Positions 1 through 9,665 of a stretch of DNA of 64,000 nt are shown here, one piece after another. This DNA comes from Gynuella sp050296195 (GTDB lineage Bacteria; Pseudomonadota; Gammaproteobacteria; Pseudomonadales; Natronospirillaceae). The translations under genes were made by a program, and so were the position numbers. The notes under the pieces were generated by a model. That model did not search any database and was not told where the DNA came from. It saw nothing but the letters and a program-made list of their open reading frames with translations. Where the stretch lies: NCBI RefSeq assembly GCF_050296195.1, contig NZ_JBNKRB010000024.1, one strand, 5' to 3'. How positions within the stretch are numbered: the first letter of the stretch is position 1; each line of letters opens with the position of its first letter.

Positions 1-1383
1 CGGGTCTGGGGGGGTGGTTTTTATGAACACGATACTTTTTACCAGACTTGTGAAGAACTGGGATTGTTGGTCTGGCAGGACCTGATGTTTTCCTGTTCGC
101 TGTATCCCAGCACCACAGATTTTATCAATGACATTCGCCCGGAGATCGATTGGCAGATCCGTCGCCTTCAATCTTATGGCTGTATCGCGCTATGGTGTGG
201 TGACAATGAAGTCATCGGCGCCATCAACTGGTATGAGACCTCCCGTAATAACCGCGAAAAATATCTCGTTAACTACGATCGGCTCAGCCGGGTATTGGAG
301 GAAAGCGTACTGGGAGCCGATACCAGCCGGCTATTCTGGCCCAGCTCCCCATGCAACGGTGAGCTTGATTTCGGTGATGCCTGGCATGACGACAACAAAG
401 GCGACATGCATTATTGGGATGTATGGCACTCCGGGAAGTCCTTTTCTGCTTACTATGACATCAAACCCCGCTTCTGTTCTGAGTTCGGCTACCAGTCTTT
501 CCCGTCGCTAGAACTGGTCAAGCAGTTTACTCTGCCCGAAGACCACAACGTGACCAGCCCGGTCATGGAAGTTCACCAAAAGAACCCCGCCGGCAACTCG
601 ATCATTACCGAGATGTTCACCCGTTACTTTCGTTTTCCAACGGGGTTCGAGCAATTTCTTTACTTGAGCCAGGTACAACAGGCCGTGGCCATGAAAACCG
701 CTATCGAATACTGGCGCACCCTACGCCCGCACTGCATGGGCACGCTTTACTGGCAACTCAACGACAACTGGCCGGTGGCCTCGTGGAGCAGTCTGGAATA
801 TGGCGGTGGCTGGAAACAGATGCATTATCATGCCCGCCGCTTTTATCAACCGGTGCAGATTTTCTGGATTGGCCAGGGGCGCCACCAGAAACTGACGGCC
901 GTGAATGATTTAACAGAACCGGCGCGGCTCAAAGGCACGTGGTCAGTGTTCGATCTTGCCGGCAAATCACTTAAACAACAGACACTTGAACTTACAATCC
1001 CGGCTGGTGCGAGCCTGGTATTAGCGAACTATGAGTCTGATCAACCGGCTTCAGAATTCGCCTGGGCCACAGCATTTGCCTCTGTTGGAACTCAATCATT
1101 CGATTGCGAAGCGACAGCCTACTTTGACCTCTGGAAACGCCTGAATCTGCCATCCGCTCAGGTTCAGCTGGAGATCGGACAGGACAAACAAACGGTTCAT
1201 GTCGATCTGACAACAGATAAACCTGCACATTTTGTAACCCTTGGTACGCTTGGTAATGGTCACTGGAGTGACAACAGTGTGACACTGCTACCAGGGGTTG
1301 CAAGACGGTTTTATTGGCAAGGTGAACAACCCATTTCCACTAACCCCAGCTTGAACCATCTGGTACAAAGCTATCAATCGTAG
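1..1383 (+). CDS. Beta-mannosidase, GH2 family, C-terminal part
   Basis: The reading frame is open to the left edge and ends at TAG 1381-1383, so about 460 C-terminal residues are present. GH2 beta-mannosidases remove terminal beta-mannosyl residues from mannan or glucomannan oligosaccharides. The catalytic barrel is visible: the acid/base Glu is in CGDNE (codon 208-210), the nucleophile Glu in FCSEFGYQS (codon 481-483), and LYWQLNDNWPVASW marks a late barrel strand. The last 170 residues look like the usual beta-sandwich tail. No signal peptide can be judged because the N-terminus is missing. A LacI-type regulator begins 12 bp after the stop and is probably cotranscribed, which suggests sugar-responsive local control. 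Family assignment is firm; substrate is inferred from the family. Confidence 0.92.
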   Translation, partial: RVWGGGFYEHDTFYQTCEELGLLVWQDLMFSCSLYPSTTDFINDIRPEIDWQIRRLQSYGCIALWCGDNEVIGAINWYETSRNNREKYLVNYDRLSRVLEESVLGADTSRLFWPSSPCNGELDFGDAWHDDNKGDMHYWDVWHSGKSFSAYYDIKPRFCSEFGYQSFPSLELVKQFTLPEDHNVTSPVMEVHQKNPAGNSIITEMFTRYFRFPTGFEQFLYLSQVQQAVAMKTAIEYWRTLRPHCMGTLYWQLNDNWPVASWSSLEYGGGWKQMHYHARRFYQPVQIFWIGQGRHQKLTAVNDLTEPARLKGTWSVFDLAGKSLKQQTLELTIPAGASLVLANYESDQPASEFAWATAFASVGTQSFDCEATAYFDLWKRLNLPSAQVQLEIGQDKQTVHVDLTTDKPAHFVTLGTLGNGHWSDNSVTLLPGVARRFYWQGEQPISTNPSLNHLVQSYQS

Positions 1384-1395
1384 ACAGTTATAGCC

Positions 1396-2442
1396 ATGGA
1401 GCAATCAAAGAATACTCTTCCAGGTCGGCCGAGGACCACTCTCAAAACCCTGGCGGAACATTTAGGGTTATCGATCACCACGGTATCCCGTGCCCTTAAA
1501 AACGGCGACGAGGTCAGACCGGATACCATTGCCCGGGTTCAAAAAGTCGCCCGGGAGCTTGGATATCGTCCCAACACTTCTGGCCTTGGCTTAAAAACCG
1601 GTAAAACCCATGTTATCGCACTGATCATGCCGGTTCTGAAACCAGGGGAGATTGTTGGTGACGTGGGAACTCTGCCATTAATTGAAGGCTTAACCGCTGC
1701 ACTGACAGATACACCATATCACCTGACCATCATTCCACGCCGGCCAGAGCAGGATGAACTCGATCCAGTCAAATATGTAGTGGAACATGGGTTAGCGGAT
1801 GGCATTATTCTGAACAGCACTCACAGCCAGGATGAGCGAGTGAAATATCTGTATGCCGAAGACTTTCCATTCGTGACATTTGGTCGTACCGAACTCTCCC
1901 TTCAACATGCGTTCTACGACACCGATAATGCCGATTTCAGTTATCGAGCTGCCCGTTTTATGATCGAGCGAGGACGCAAACGCCTGATGATGTTGACTCC
2001 ACCTAAGGAGTTTCTCTTCAGCTGGCACCGGCTGACGGGTTTTAAACGTGCCTTGCAGGAAGCCGGCCTACCCTATACTGAGCATCGACAAATATGCATT
2101 GAAAGCAATGCCGTCGACTATCGGTCTCTGGCGCAACAGCTCAATAACAGCGAATGGAACCCAGACGGGTACATTTGCGGTACCGAAATCTCAGCCATGG
2201 GAATCATGGCCGGATTGCATGATGCCGGCGTTCAGATTGGCATTGATTGCGATGTTGTCACCATGGAAACCAGTCCATTGCCGGAGTACTTCCGTGTTCC
2301 TATTTGTGGTTTTCACCAGGATCTGCACCAAGTGGGGCGTGAACTCAGCCGCCTGCTACTGGCCCAGCTGGAGCAAAACACTCCCGCATCCCAGCTACAG
2401 GTGATTGAAACGGCAGAATTTATTGACCGTACCGGCGACTGA
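1396..2442 (+). CDS. LacI family transcriptional regulator
   Basis: A 348-residue LacI/GalR-type repressor. Residues 15-62 form the LacI helix-turn-helix and hinge (TLKTLAEHLGLSITTVSRAL, then RVQKVARELGYRPN), and residues from about 70 onward are a periplasmic-binding-protein-like sugar-sensing domain (VIALIMPVLKPGEIVGDVG; DGIILNSTH; FVTFGRTE; GYICGTEISAMGIM). The gene starts 12 bp after the beta-mannosidase stop, so it most likely controls that locus in response to a manno-oligosaccharide; the ligand is inference. No obvious operator palindrome was found inside the window, and the relevant promoter is probably to the left of it. Confidence 0.93.
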   Translation: MEQSKNTLPGRPRTTLKTLAEHLGLSITTVSRALKNGDEVRPDTIARVQKVARELGYRPNTSGLGLKTGKTHVIALIMPVLKPGEIVGDVGTLPLIEGLTAALTDTPYHLTIIPRRPEQDELDPVKYVVEHGLADGIILNSTHSQDERVKYLYAEDFPFVTFGRTELSLQHAFYDTDNADFSYRAARFMIERGRKRLMMLTPPKEFLFSWHRLTGFKRALQEAGLPYTEHRQICIESNAVDYRSLAQQLNNSEWNPDGYICGTEISAMGIMAGLHDAGVQIGIDCDVVTMETSPLPEYFRVPICGFHQDLHQVGRELSRLLLAQLEQNTPASQLQVIETAEFIDRTGD

Positions 2443-2453
2443 ACTGACCCAAT

Positions 2454-2484
2454 GATTGCCGGCGCATCAATCCGGCCGGCAATC
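2454..2484. terminator. Hairpin after the LacI gene
   Basis: GATTGCCGGC, an 11-base loop, then GCCGGCAATC form a perfect 10-bp stem 11 bp after the regulator stop. No T-run follows, so it may act as a Rho-assisted or mRNA-stabilising hairpin. The rest of the 307-bp gap up to the next gene (2485-2749) is AT-rich and holds no recognisable gene; it should contain the promoter of the SDR gene. Confidence 0.5.
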
Positions 2485-2749
2485 ATGTTAATACACAATT
2501 ACCCACCACTCCGTCCCTTCCCAGAGACAAGTCGATATCCAGATAATTTCCCGAACACAGTCACGACCAGAATAACAGGCTCCGCTTCTTTCGCTATATC
2601 GATCAACACGCACAAGCATCGATTGTGCTCATACATTGTTCGAGATTTTTGAATTCTGAACACAAATAATCAGCGATTATACGAAAACCACGAAATGTTA
2701 TTGTGCTGATCGTCTTCAAACGACCATTGTTCAATGAACAGGAGCTAAT

Positions 2750-3487
2750 ATGTCAGAACTCAAAAGAGTTGCCATTGTCACCGGAGCATCACGGGGCATC
2801 GGTGCTGCAATCGCCAGGCGTCTGGCCCAGGACGGGTTTTCCGTTATGGTGAACTATGCTGGTAATGCCGAAGCTGCTCAAAGCGTGGCACAGGCAATAG
2901 AATCATCCGGAGGCCAGGCCATCATTCATCAAGCGGATGTTGCAGACCCTGCCGCTGTCACCAGGATGTTTGATGCAGCAGAAACAGCCTTTGGTGGTAT
3001 CGATGCATTGATCAATAATGCCGGAGTTATGGCTCTCGCACCGTTATCAGACGTGGATAATCAACAAATCGACCGTCAAATCGACATAAACCTAAAAGGG
3101 ACAATTCATACTCTGAAAGAGGCTTCGAACAGGCTACGTCAGGGAGGCCGCGTTGTTAATCTGTCCACTTCCGTTGTCGGTCTGAAACTGGAGAACTACG
3201 GCGTATACGCCGCGACCAAATCGGCAGTCGAAACGTTAACAGCCATTATGGCCAAAGAAATGCGTGGCCGTGATATCACCGTTAATGCGGTGGCGCCAGG
3301 TCCAACGGCAACCGATCTTTTCATGGAGGGCAAATCGGCAGAACTGATTGATCGGATGGCACACATGAGTCCCCTCGAGCGGCTCGGCACACCGCAGGAT
3401 ATCGCATCTGTTGTCGCGTTTCTGTGTGGGCCGGACAGTAGCTGGGTAAACGGGCAAGTGCTCCGCGCCAATGGCGGTATCATCTGA
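2750..3487 (+). CDS. SDR family NAD(P)-dependent oxidoreductase
   Basis: A classical short-chain dehydrogenase/reductase of 245 residues, the usual length. The Rossmann motif TGASRGIG is at residues 11-18, NNAG at 89-92, the catalytic Ser in STSVVG near 139-141, and the YxxxK pair at Tyr153 and Lys157 (VYAATKSA). The C-terminal GTPQDIASVVAFLCGPDSSWVNGQ is the standard SDR end. The start is supported by AGGAG at 2741-2745. Closest general resemblance is to FabG-like ketoreductases and glucose/ribitol-type dehydrogenases; substrate cannot be told from sequence. It stands alone, with a peroxidase gene 124 bp downstream. Confidence 0.92.
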   Translation: MSELKRVAIVTGASRGIGAAIARRLAQDGFSVMVNYAGNAEAAQSVAQAIESSGGQAIIHQADVADPAAVTRMFDAAETAFGGIDALINNAGVMALAPLSDVDNQQIDRQIDINLKGTIHTLKEASNRLRQGGRVVNLSTSVVGLKLENYGVYAATKSAVETLTAIMAKEMRGRDITVNAVAPGPTATDLFMEGKSAELIDRMAHMSPLERLGTPQDIASVVAFLCGPDSSWVNGQVLRANGGII

Positions 3488-3611
3488 CCATCAGTATTCA
3501 GGCCCGTGTCGGCCAGTCCTCATAACCAAGCAAAAGAGTCAAACTTTCAGCGGATGTTTATTGATCAGCACATCCGCTAGCATGGACGCAATTAACATGG
3601 AGGAATCCAAA

Positions 3612-4178
3612 ATGAAGATGTTTATGCGGATATTGACCATTGTCACAGTCCTGATAGCTCCAACATATGTCCTGGCGGCCAGTGGTGTTGCAAGCCCTGG
3701 TCAGAACAGCCAGTGTCCAGCCATCTTTCAACAGCAGATGCGTAAGCTGCACAGTTCACAGATCCTGGATCTATGTGAAGTCTCTGCAGGCCATCCGGTC
3801 ATGCTGGTGAATACTGCAAGCCATTGTGGCTTTACCGGGCAATTTGAAGACCTGGAAGCCATACATCAAAAATATAAAGATCAGGGTCTGGTGGTGATCG
3901 GCGTGTCATCGGATTCTTTTGACCAGGAAGATGAGGACGAAGGCAAAGCAGCTGAAATCTGCTACAAGAACTTCGGCGTCTCGTTCACCATGCTGTCAAC
4001 GGTGCCAGTAACCGGAGATGAGGCTCACCCTTTGTTCAAAGAAGTGGCCCGGCAGAGTCAGGCGCCGGAATGGAATTTCTATAAATACTTGATCAGCCGC
4101 GATGGACATGTGGTCAGTGCCAACCCAAGCAAAGTCATCCCGAGTGATAAAGACATCACCAACCTGTTAAGCAACTGA
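3612..4178 (+). CDS. Secreted glutathione peroxidase family protein
   Basis: A 188-residue thiol peroxidase of the glutathione peroxidase family that reduces hydroperoxides. The start at 3612 is chosen because GGAGG (3599-3603) lies 8 bp upstream and because it opens directly into a signal peptide ending near VLAASG, so the enzyme is probably periplasmic. The peroxidatic Cys is in NTASHCGFT and the WN pair of the active site is in EWNFYKYL. The usual loop with a catalytic Gln (Cys-Asn-Gln-Phe type) reads GVSSDSFDQED here, so the Gln is replaced, as in a number of bacterial members. Physiological reductant is more likely thioredoxin-like than glutathione; that is inference. Confidence 0.88.
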   Translation: MKMFMRILTIVTVLIAPTYVLAASGVASPGQNSQCPAIFQQQMRKLHSSQILDLCEVSAGHPVMLVNTASHCGFTGQFEDLEAIHQKYKDQGLVVIGVSSDSFDQEDEDEGKAAEICYKNFGVSFTMLSTVPVTGDEAHPLFKEVARQSQAPEWNFYKYLISRDGHVVSANPSKVIPSDKDITNLLSN

Positions 4179-4190
4179 AACTCGCACCAG

Positions 4191-4225
4191 ACTGGGTAAC
4201 TCCAAAAATACCGGGGTAACCCAGT
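4191..4225. terminator. Hairpin after the glutathione peroxidase gene
   Basis: ACTGGGTAACTCC and GGGGTAACCCAGT pair around a short A-rich loop with one mismatch and one G-U pair, 12 bp after the stop. It is a likely terminator or mRNA end, without a clear T-tract. Confidence 0.5.
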
Positions 4226-4396
4226 CATCATCAGGCATTGGAAAATAATTACTCTCCGCTCCACGCCAAAAACCCACACCTCTACACCTGTTTTCAATCA
4301 CCGATGAACACATTTGCCCCATTGCTCCCTTGATACCACCCCATTCAGACAGTACATTTGCCCTCCCGTAAATAGGATGGAAGTTTGTTTAGAGTG

Positions 4397-4984
4397 ATGA
4401 AGCGTTGTTTGTTACGGATAACCATATGCGTCTGCCTGGTATCTGCCACGCTGGCTCAGGCCGGTGCGTACAGCAAATACAAAGCCCACAATGATTACGA
4501 TGACTATTTTCGTAAATACACCAAACGCTTTTTTGGTCCGGCCTTTGACTGGCATTATTTTAAAGCTCAGGCTGTCGCAGAGAGCAACCTCAACCCTGAG
4601 GCCAAATCTTATGTAGGGGCCCAGGGAATCATGCAGATCATGCCCAGAACCTATGAAGAAATAAAAACCAAAAACCAGTTTATTCAGGGCCTGGCGACAG
4701 AACCCAAATGGAATATCGCCGCGGGTATCTGGTACAACCAACAGCATTTTAAATTCTGGAAAAAAGGGCGTACGCTGGAAGAACGCCTGAAATTTATGTA
4801 CGGCTCTTATAACGCTGGCCGCAAAAACCTGTTAAAAGCCCAGCGCAAAGCCATTGAAGCCGGACTGAATCCACGTATCTGGCAATCCATGTACCAGGCC
4901 CTGCCGACCGTCACCGGAAAGCATTCCAAAGAAACACTGAACTACGTCGAGAAAATTTTCACCATTAAAGAGGACATTCAATAA
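4397..4984 (+). CDS. Lytic transglycosylase, SLT domain
   Basis: A 195-residue exported peptidoglycan lytic transglycosylase. An N-terminal signal peptide (residues 1-22, ending TLAQAGA) is followed by one SLT/lysozyme-like domain: catalytic Glu62 in AVAESNLNP, the GAQGIMQIMP motif, and the later MYGSYNAGRKN motif typical of MltF/Slt-type enzymes. The ATG at 4397 is preferred; in-frame TTG (4385) and GTG (4394) starts just upstream are possible and would only lengthen the signal peptide. Its stop overlaps the start of the DUF350 gene (TAATG), so the two are translationally coupled. Being short and without LysM or SBP domains, it resembles secretion- or conjugation-type transglycosylases as much as housekeeping ones. 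Confidence 0.88.
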   Translation: MKRCLLRITICVCLVSATLAQAGAYSKYKAHNDYDDYFRKYTKRFFGPAFDWHYFKAQAVAESNLNPEAKSYVGAQGIMQIMPRTYEEIKTKNQFIQGLATEPKWNIAAGIWYNQQHFKFWKKGRTLEERLKFMYGSYNAGRKNLLKAQRKAIEAGLNPRIWQSMYQALPTVTGKHSKETLNYVEKIFTIKEDIQ

Positions 4985-5208
4985 TGGATTGGTCAATTGC
5001 CATCATCAATTTTGTTTACGCCATCGTCGGCTGCACCATTACCCTGTTGTTCATGGCCGCTGGTTATAAACTGTTCGACAGACTGACTCCCTTCAATACC
5101 CACGATGAACTGGCAAAAGGCAATCAAGCCGTTGGCACTGTTGTGGCCGCTATGATTATCGGTGTCGGAATTGCAGTTGGACTCGTCATCGGCATGGGAT
5201 TGAACTGA
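4984..5208 (+). CDS. DUF350 family small membrane protein
   Basis: A 74-residue inner-membrane protein with two predicted transmembrane helices, at about 5-27 and 48-72, separated by LFDRLTPFNTHDELAKGN. That linker and the following NQAVGTVVAAMIIGVGIAVG are the signature of DUF350 (UPF0719). Function is not established; family members occur in envelope-stress and transglycosylase/synthase neighbourhoods. Start and stop of the two genes overlap by one base with the transglycosylase, implying a shared envelope role. Confidence 0.82.
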   Translation: MDWSIAIINFVYAIVGCTITLLFMAAGYKLFDRLTPFNTHDELAKGNQAVGTVVAAMIIGVGIAVGLVIGMGLN

Positions 5209-5323
5209 CGCTTTTTGTATGTTGAGTCAGGCCTGATGATGGCCTGCTTAGCCAACGGCGTTGAAACGATTGTCTGGGCACACAAACCTACCCGCTGAAT
5301 AACCTGGAACTCGCTTTTTATAT

Positions 5324-5827
5324 ATGGAAATTACCATTAGCCTAAAAACCTTAAGAGGGATATCAAAAACACTGGCCTGGTTACTACTGATTGTGCCCGC
5401 AATGCTTGCCGCGTTTGTCTTTTATCTGGAATCTGTCAGACCTGATCACATAGAAAACTACCTTTGGATGCCGGCAATATTGCATTTATCCGTGTTTATT
5501 TTTTTCAGTACTATTGTGATACTCAGGAGCCAAATGGATGTCGTGGAAAAAGTAGTGCTACCAAATATAAAACTATTTCTGGTGGTTGTTTTCCTAATAC
5601 CCGTTGCGTTTAGTTTATTTTTTAACCAAGACATTAGCAGCGTAATCCTGGCCGTGGATGGCGACAGATATTTGTACTTAAAGCGTTTCAAACCAACACT
5701 GGAAATAAGTTATGATCGTTTTTTTGACTTGCTCATGTTTCAGGCGTGGGGTGCTCTCGGAATATCCACTCCCTTCATCTGGATAACATTTTCTCTGCTG
5801 ATATCATTAGCAAAATTTGAAAAATAA
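5324..5827 (+). CDS. Hypothetical integral membrane protein
   Basis: A 167-residue protein with about four hydrophobic segments (roughly 14-33, 47-66, 84-104 and 138-160) and a loop between the third and fourth that carries DGDRYLYLKRFKPT. I do not recognise the family. No strong ribosome-binding site precedes ATG 5324. It follows the transglycosylase/DUF350 pair by 115 bp in the same direction, so it could be the last gene of that unit. Membrane topology is the only thing that can be said with some support. Confidence 0.6.
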   Translation: MEITISLKTLRGISKTLAWLLLIVPAMLAAFVFYLESVRPDHIENYLWMPAILHLSVFIFFSTIVILRSQMDVVEKVVLPNIKLFLVVVFLIPVAFSLFFNQDISSVILAVDGDRYLYLKRFKPTLEISYDRFFDLLMFQAWGALGISTPFIWITFSLLISLAKFEK

Positions 5828-5936
5828 TAAAGGTAACAAATGAACCGAGGCTGCAAAATTTTTATTCGGATAAGTTTCTCCCGTACCCGAATGAATACGA
5901 GAGAAAACTTGATAAAACAGGATGATCACCTGCTTA

Positions 5937-7838
5937 TTAGTCTACCGGGATAAACTCCCAATCCTGATTGAACCCACCATTTGCACTCCATTGAATATTC
6001 TGGGCGTTATTTTCCAGCGAATGGCTCTGGATATCCAGCAGCAGGTTACTGTGGACGTTACGGATATGGTAATAGCCATCGCCCTGATCCAGAATCTGCC
6101 ATTTCTGATTGTCACCACCATTGTATGGCCAGATGATGTTGGTCACACCGGTTTGTGTCGAACCTCCGGTGATATCCGCTAATTTACCACTGGATACTTG
6201 TGTGATGTGATATTGACGTAGCCCAATTGAAGTAACCTGCCATTGTTCATATTTATTCTGTCCGCAGGTGTACTGCACAATACCTGCGCCATTGGTATTG
6301 GAACCATTCAGTGTACGCAGACATTTTCCGCTGTTGTTGTTTTTGATGTAGTAAACACCGTCTTTTAAAATACCACTGGCATTGTCACCGGTAATTCGGA
6401 AAGTGGCGTCAGCTTGATCCGTAGCAGAGCTGATTTTTGTGAGATTTAAGAGGAAGTCCTGATGGCGTATGAAGTACCCAGGTAAATTATAGGACTCAAA
6501 TGAACTGAGTGACGCATCAGCCAGCCCTATACGCTGATAAAAGGTGGCATCGCTGGCAAACTGTCTGGAGTTATCATTTTCAGACAATACCAGTTCATAG
6601 CCATCGTGACGCAAGTAACGTCCAGGGAAGTTGACGGACTCAAACGACACTCCATTGCTATCAGCCAGTCCCGGTTTCATGACCCATTGAGAATCTGCAA
6701 ACAGGGCAATGTTCCCTTCTACTTTAGCGCGAAGGTCGTAATGCCTGATGAAATAGTTTGGATAGTTATAAGATTCAAAACGGCTACCCACAAAACCTTG
6801 GTCACCTGACTCCCCGGAAGGTACTTGAATTTGTGCGGTCACCGGCAGAGGAAGGCCAAAGTTTGGCGTACCATCCTTATTCCATGTGAATTTCTGTATG
6901 CGTGTTGTACGGTTACTGTCACAGCCTTTGTTAACGTCAGACTGAGCATGATAAACAATCCAATGCTCAGTGCCGTCCGGTGAGGTAAAAAATCCGTTGT
7001 GTCCAGGACCGTAAACACCGTTTTCATCGGATCTCTGGAATACAGGTTCACGACTCTTATTCCATGAACTGGTCTTTAATGGATCACCACCGTTGTATGT
7101 CAGCAATCCGAGTTTATAGTTTGGGCCGTCACAGAAACTGGCCGAATACGTGATAAAGGTGTTGCCATCGTGTTGCAGCGCGACCGGCCCTTCGTTGACA
7201 TTGTTTTCCTGCTTTTCCCAGTTATATTCCGGCATACTGAGCAGCACTCGATTACCGCTGATGGTCCATGGATTACTCATCGGAGCAATATAGATTTTCT
7301 GGTAGGCACCATCCCAGGCCGAAAACAGCCAGTACAGACGATCATTTAATGTAAGGTAGCTACCATCAATAGCCCATCCGTCGTTAGAGTCTTTTAACTT
7401 GGCTTTATAGGTGTAAGGCCCCATCGGATCCTGGCCTGAACTTTCCAATACATACATGCGTTGACCATCCAGGTTTTCGGAGACGCCAGCCGTGTAGTGA
7501 AAATACCAGCGCTTACCGTTTGGCCCATCCAACAAACGGAATTCAAACGCCCACATATTGCAGCAACGCGAAGGATCGTCTTTTGCACCATCCCAGATTT
7601 CAACCGGCGTTGCTGTCTTTAACCCTTCGACAGTTTGGGCGCGTTTCATATAGATTTTACTGGTCCAGGTAGTGCTCGCCAGGTAGTAATATCCGTCGTA
7701 ATATGTCATCCATGGATCAGCCCCATTTTGGGTATTGAGCGTGTTAGTAAAGGTAGTGGCCTGCACCATGGAAAATAGCCCCATTAAGGCGCAGATGATC
7801 ATTAACTGCCATAGCGTTGTTTGTTTTTTATGCTTCAT
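5937..7838 (-). CDS. Secreted GH43 arabinanase-type enzyme with CBM42 and ricin-lectin domains
   Basis: A 633-residue secreted enzyme acting on arabinan or arabinoxylan side chains (GH43 family; subfamily not assigned here). Residues 1-27 are a signal peptide. The five-bladed GH43 domain spans about 30-335, with general base Asp41 in GADPWM, the pKa-modulating Asp near residue 157 in WAIDGSYL, and the general acid Glu near 215 in NVNEGPVAL. Residues about 345-480 are an AbfB/CBM42 arabinofuranose-binding domain with three repeats such as FESYNYPNYFIRH. Residues about 500-633 are a ricin-type beta-trefoil lectin (CBM13), for example GKCLRTLNGSNTNGAG. Start is supported by AGGA 9 bp upstream. 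It appears monocistronic. Exact specificity (endo-arabinanase or exo-arabinofuranosidase) is uncertain. Confidence 0.9.
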   Translation of the reverse strand: MKHKKQTTLWQLMIICALMGLFSMVQATTFTNTLNTQNGADPWMTYYDGYYYLASTTWTSKIYMKRAQTVEGLKTATPVEIWDGAKDDPSRCCNMWAFEFRLLDGPNGKRWYFHYTAGVSENLDGQRMYVLESSGQDPMGPYTYKAKLKDSNDGWAIDGSYLTLNDRLYWLFSAWDGAYQKIYIAPMSNPWTISGNRVLLSMPEYNWEKQENNVNEGPVALQHDGNTFITYSASFCDGPNYKLGLLTYNGGDPLKTSSWNKSREPVFQRSDENGVYGPGHNGFFTSPDGTEHWIVYHAQSDVNKGCDSNRTTRIQKFTWNKDGTPNFGLPLPVTAQIQVPSGESGDQGFVGSRFESYNYPNYFIRHYDLRAKVEGNIALFADSQWVMKPGLADSNGVSFESVNFPGRYLRHDGYELVLSENDNSRQFASDATFYQRIGLADASLSSFESYNLPGYFIRHQDFLLNLTKISSATDQADATFRITGDNASGILKDGVYYIKNNNSGKCLRTLNGSNTNGAGIVQYTCGQNKYEQWQVTSIGLRQYHITQVSSGKLADITGGSTQTGVTNIIWPYNGGDNQKWQILDQGDGYYHIRNVHSNLLLDIQSHSLENNAQNIQWSANGGFNQDWEFIPVD

Positions 7839-8576
7839 GTTTTTTCCTGTCTTTATCCAGTCTGTTAACGGAATATTGGCTTAAAACGATTTTGCAGTTC
7901 ATTCCAAAAGCGTTGCTGGAATATATTGTTTTCAGGTAATTCACTATTGAATATAAAACGTGATCAGTTAAAGGGATCCAAACCTCAACCGGCGAGTACG
8001 GAGTGCCTCAGCAGACTACTTGGACTACTGTGAATGCTTTATGTTTTAACGTTTCACCATAAAGCGATTCCTCTCTTCGAAAGATTACGTCATTTATTGT
8101 GCATTTTATTATTTTTGTACGAGCTTCTGATCTCGATAAACACCATAAGCGTAAACCCGTTCATCCACTTTTGGGCATGTTTCACAAGCAGATGCGGAAA
8201 AAATAGTGCAGCATGATAGAGTGAAATAACAGGATGGAAGCCACTAAAGATATGGACAAATATATTTTACAATCACATCATTGATTCTGTTTAACGGTCA
8301 AAATCGTTCCAATCGAAAGAACCGCCTACCCGTCAAATTTCACACCCACGAATAGGCATCGGTTATAAAACCACCCGCTTTATCTCTCATCCCTTTAATA
8401 GCGCCCCTACTCTCCCACTCCAACACCGCCTGTCACAGACAGTAGCCTCTCCAAATTCAGCGAATGCTTTTACTCGCCAACCAGCGAATATATAGTAACC
8501 ATGACCACTGAGCGCCTGGAGTCAATATCCAGCTAGTACGTGGCACATCGTCAATTATCGAACCAAGGAGACCATT
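7839..8576. other. Long intergenic region between divergent genes
   Basis: About 740 bp between the minus-strand GH43 gene and the plus-strand lipase-like gene. It must hold both promoters. No coding potential, RNA gene or repeat is recognised; one small open frame (8034-8216) has no plausible start context. Confidence 0.6.
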
Positions 8577-9656
8577 ATGGCTGATTCAATATTGGCAGTC
8601 GCTCACGGGATGGGACAGCATACGACCGAAAGCCTGAGAACGCTCATTGAAAAAGCAGCAAATACGGCACTTCAGCGCTATCCGACGTTTCGGAACCGTA
8701 ATTTTGAGAACTACGTGGATATAAAGCCCATTGTGTACGATGACATTTTTGAGCAGGAACGACAACGCATCGTTCAGAGCAACAGGCCTGTCAGTGATTA
8801 TTTTAAGTCTGCGACCAACCTTCCCAGCCTGTTTATTGAAAACATCGTCGAGTTGGAAGCTGACGTTGGTGATGACAATTTCTATACCACTCAGGCGCTG
8901 GATGTATTGCTATATGCCAGTTTGCATGGTGAATCTGTACGACTCAGGATATTGAGTGAAATATGTACCCATATGGCGACCAAAGGCAGCGCGTCTTTTC
9001 ATGTCATTGGTCACTCTCTGAGTACCAGCGCCATCATCGACACTCTGCACAAAGCCTATACTGGCGGTATCACTGATCAAAATGGCCATTCTTTCAAACT
9101 GGATACCATTACGCATAAACTGGACAGTCTATGGATGTTTGCTAATGTCAGCCGCCTGATGCACAGACTTAATCCCATACGCACTTCTCCAGACCCAAAA
9201 GATACAGTCGTCAAACCTGGAACCGGAACCGATAGCTGTACACTGCATTATTACAATATTCATCATGAGCTTGATCCGTTCACACGTTTTTTGCACTTTG
9301 ACCCACAACCGAACGAAGCCTGGATACATCCTGATGATTACGAAAGTTATTATCATAAGCTGATTACCCACAACATCGGTGAGTCCCTCGACCCACATGA
9401 CCTGACTGGATACTTGACCGACCCTTTGGTTTCCTATCGGTTTTTAAAAAGAGTCATGCCTGCAGGCAGTTTTAATCCATCCAGAGACGAGGTTATGAAA
9501 GCGCATGCAAGTGTTCGAAATCTGGCCGATGAATCCAAAAAAATAGCAACGTATGTCAACAGTATCGGGTCTGTCAGTGACTTCAAAACGTTCTTGAAAA
9601 TGGTGAAGGAATATCAGGAATACATCACCTCACTCAAATCATCTATGAAGCCTTAG
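8577..9656 (+). CDS. Alpha/beta hydrolase (lipase-like), cytoplasmic
   Basis: A 359-residue protein with no signal peptide. ILAVAHGMGQHT (residues 5-16) is the HG oxyanion-type motif and FHVIGHSLSTSAIIDTL carries the nucleophile elbow GHSLS near 144-148, both typical of alpha/beta hydrolases with lipase or esterase activity. A candidate acid/His pair lies in the HHELDPFTRFLHF and DPHDLTGYL regions. AAGGAG precedes the ATG at good spacing. The next gene begins 9 bp after the stop, so the two form an operon. The family resembles intracellular lipase-like or secretion-effector-like hydrolases, but no marker of a secretion system is seen nearby. Confidence 0.75.
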   Translation: MADSILAVAHGMGQHTTESLRTLIEKAANTALQRYPTFRNRNFENYVDIKPIVYDDIFEQERQRIVQSNRPVSDYFKSATNLPSLFIENIVELEADVGDDNFYTTQALDVLLYASLHGESVRLRILSEICTHMATKGSASFHVIGHSLSTSAIIDTLHKAYTGGITDQNGHSFKLDTITHKLDSLWMFANVSRLMHRLNPIRTSPDPKDTVVKPGTGTDSCTLHYYNIHHELDPFTRFLHFDPQPNEAWIHPDDYESYYHKLITHNIGESLDPHDLTGYLTDPLVSYRFLKRVMPAGSFNPSRDEVMKAHASVRNLADESKKIATYVNSIGSVSDFKTFLKMVKEYQEYITSLKSSMKP

Positions 9657-9665
9657 GAAATCACC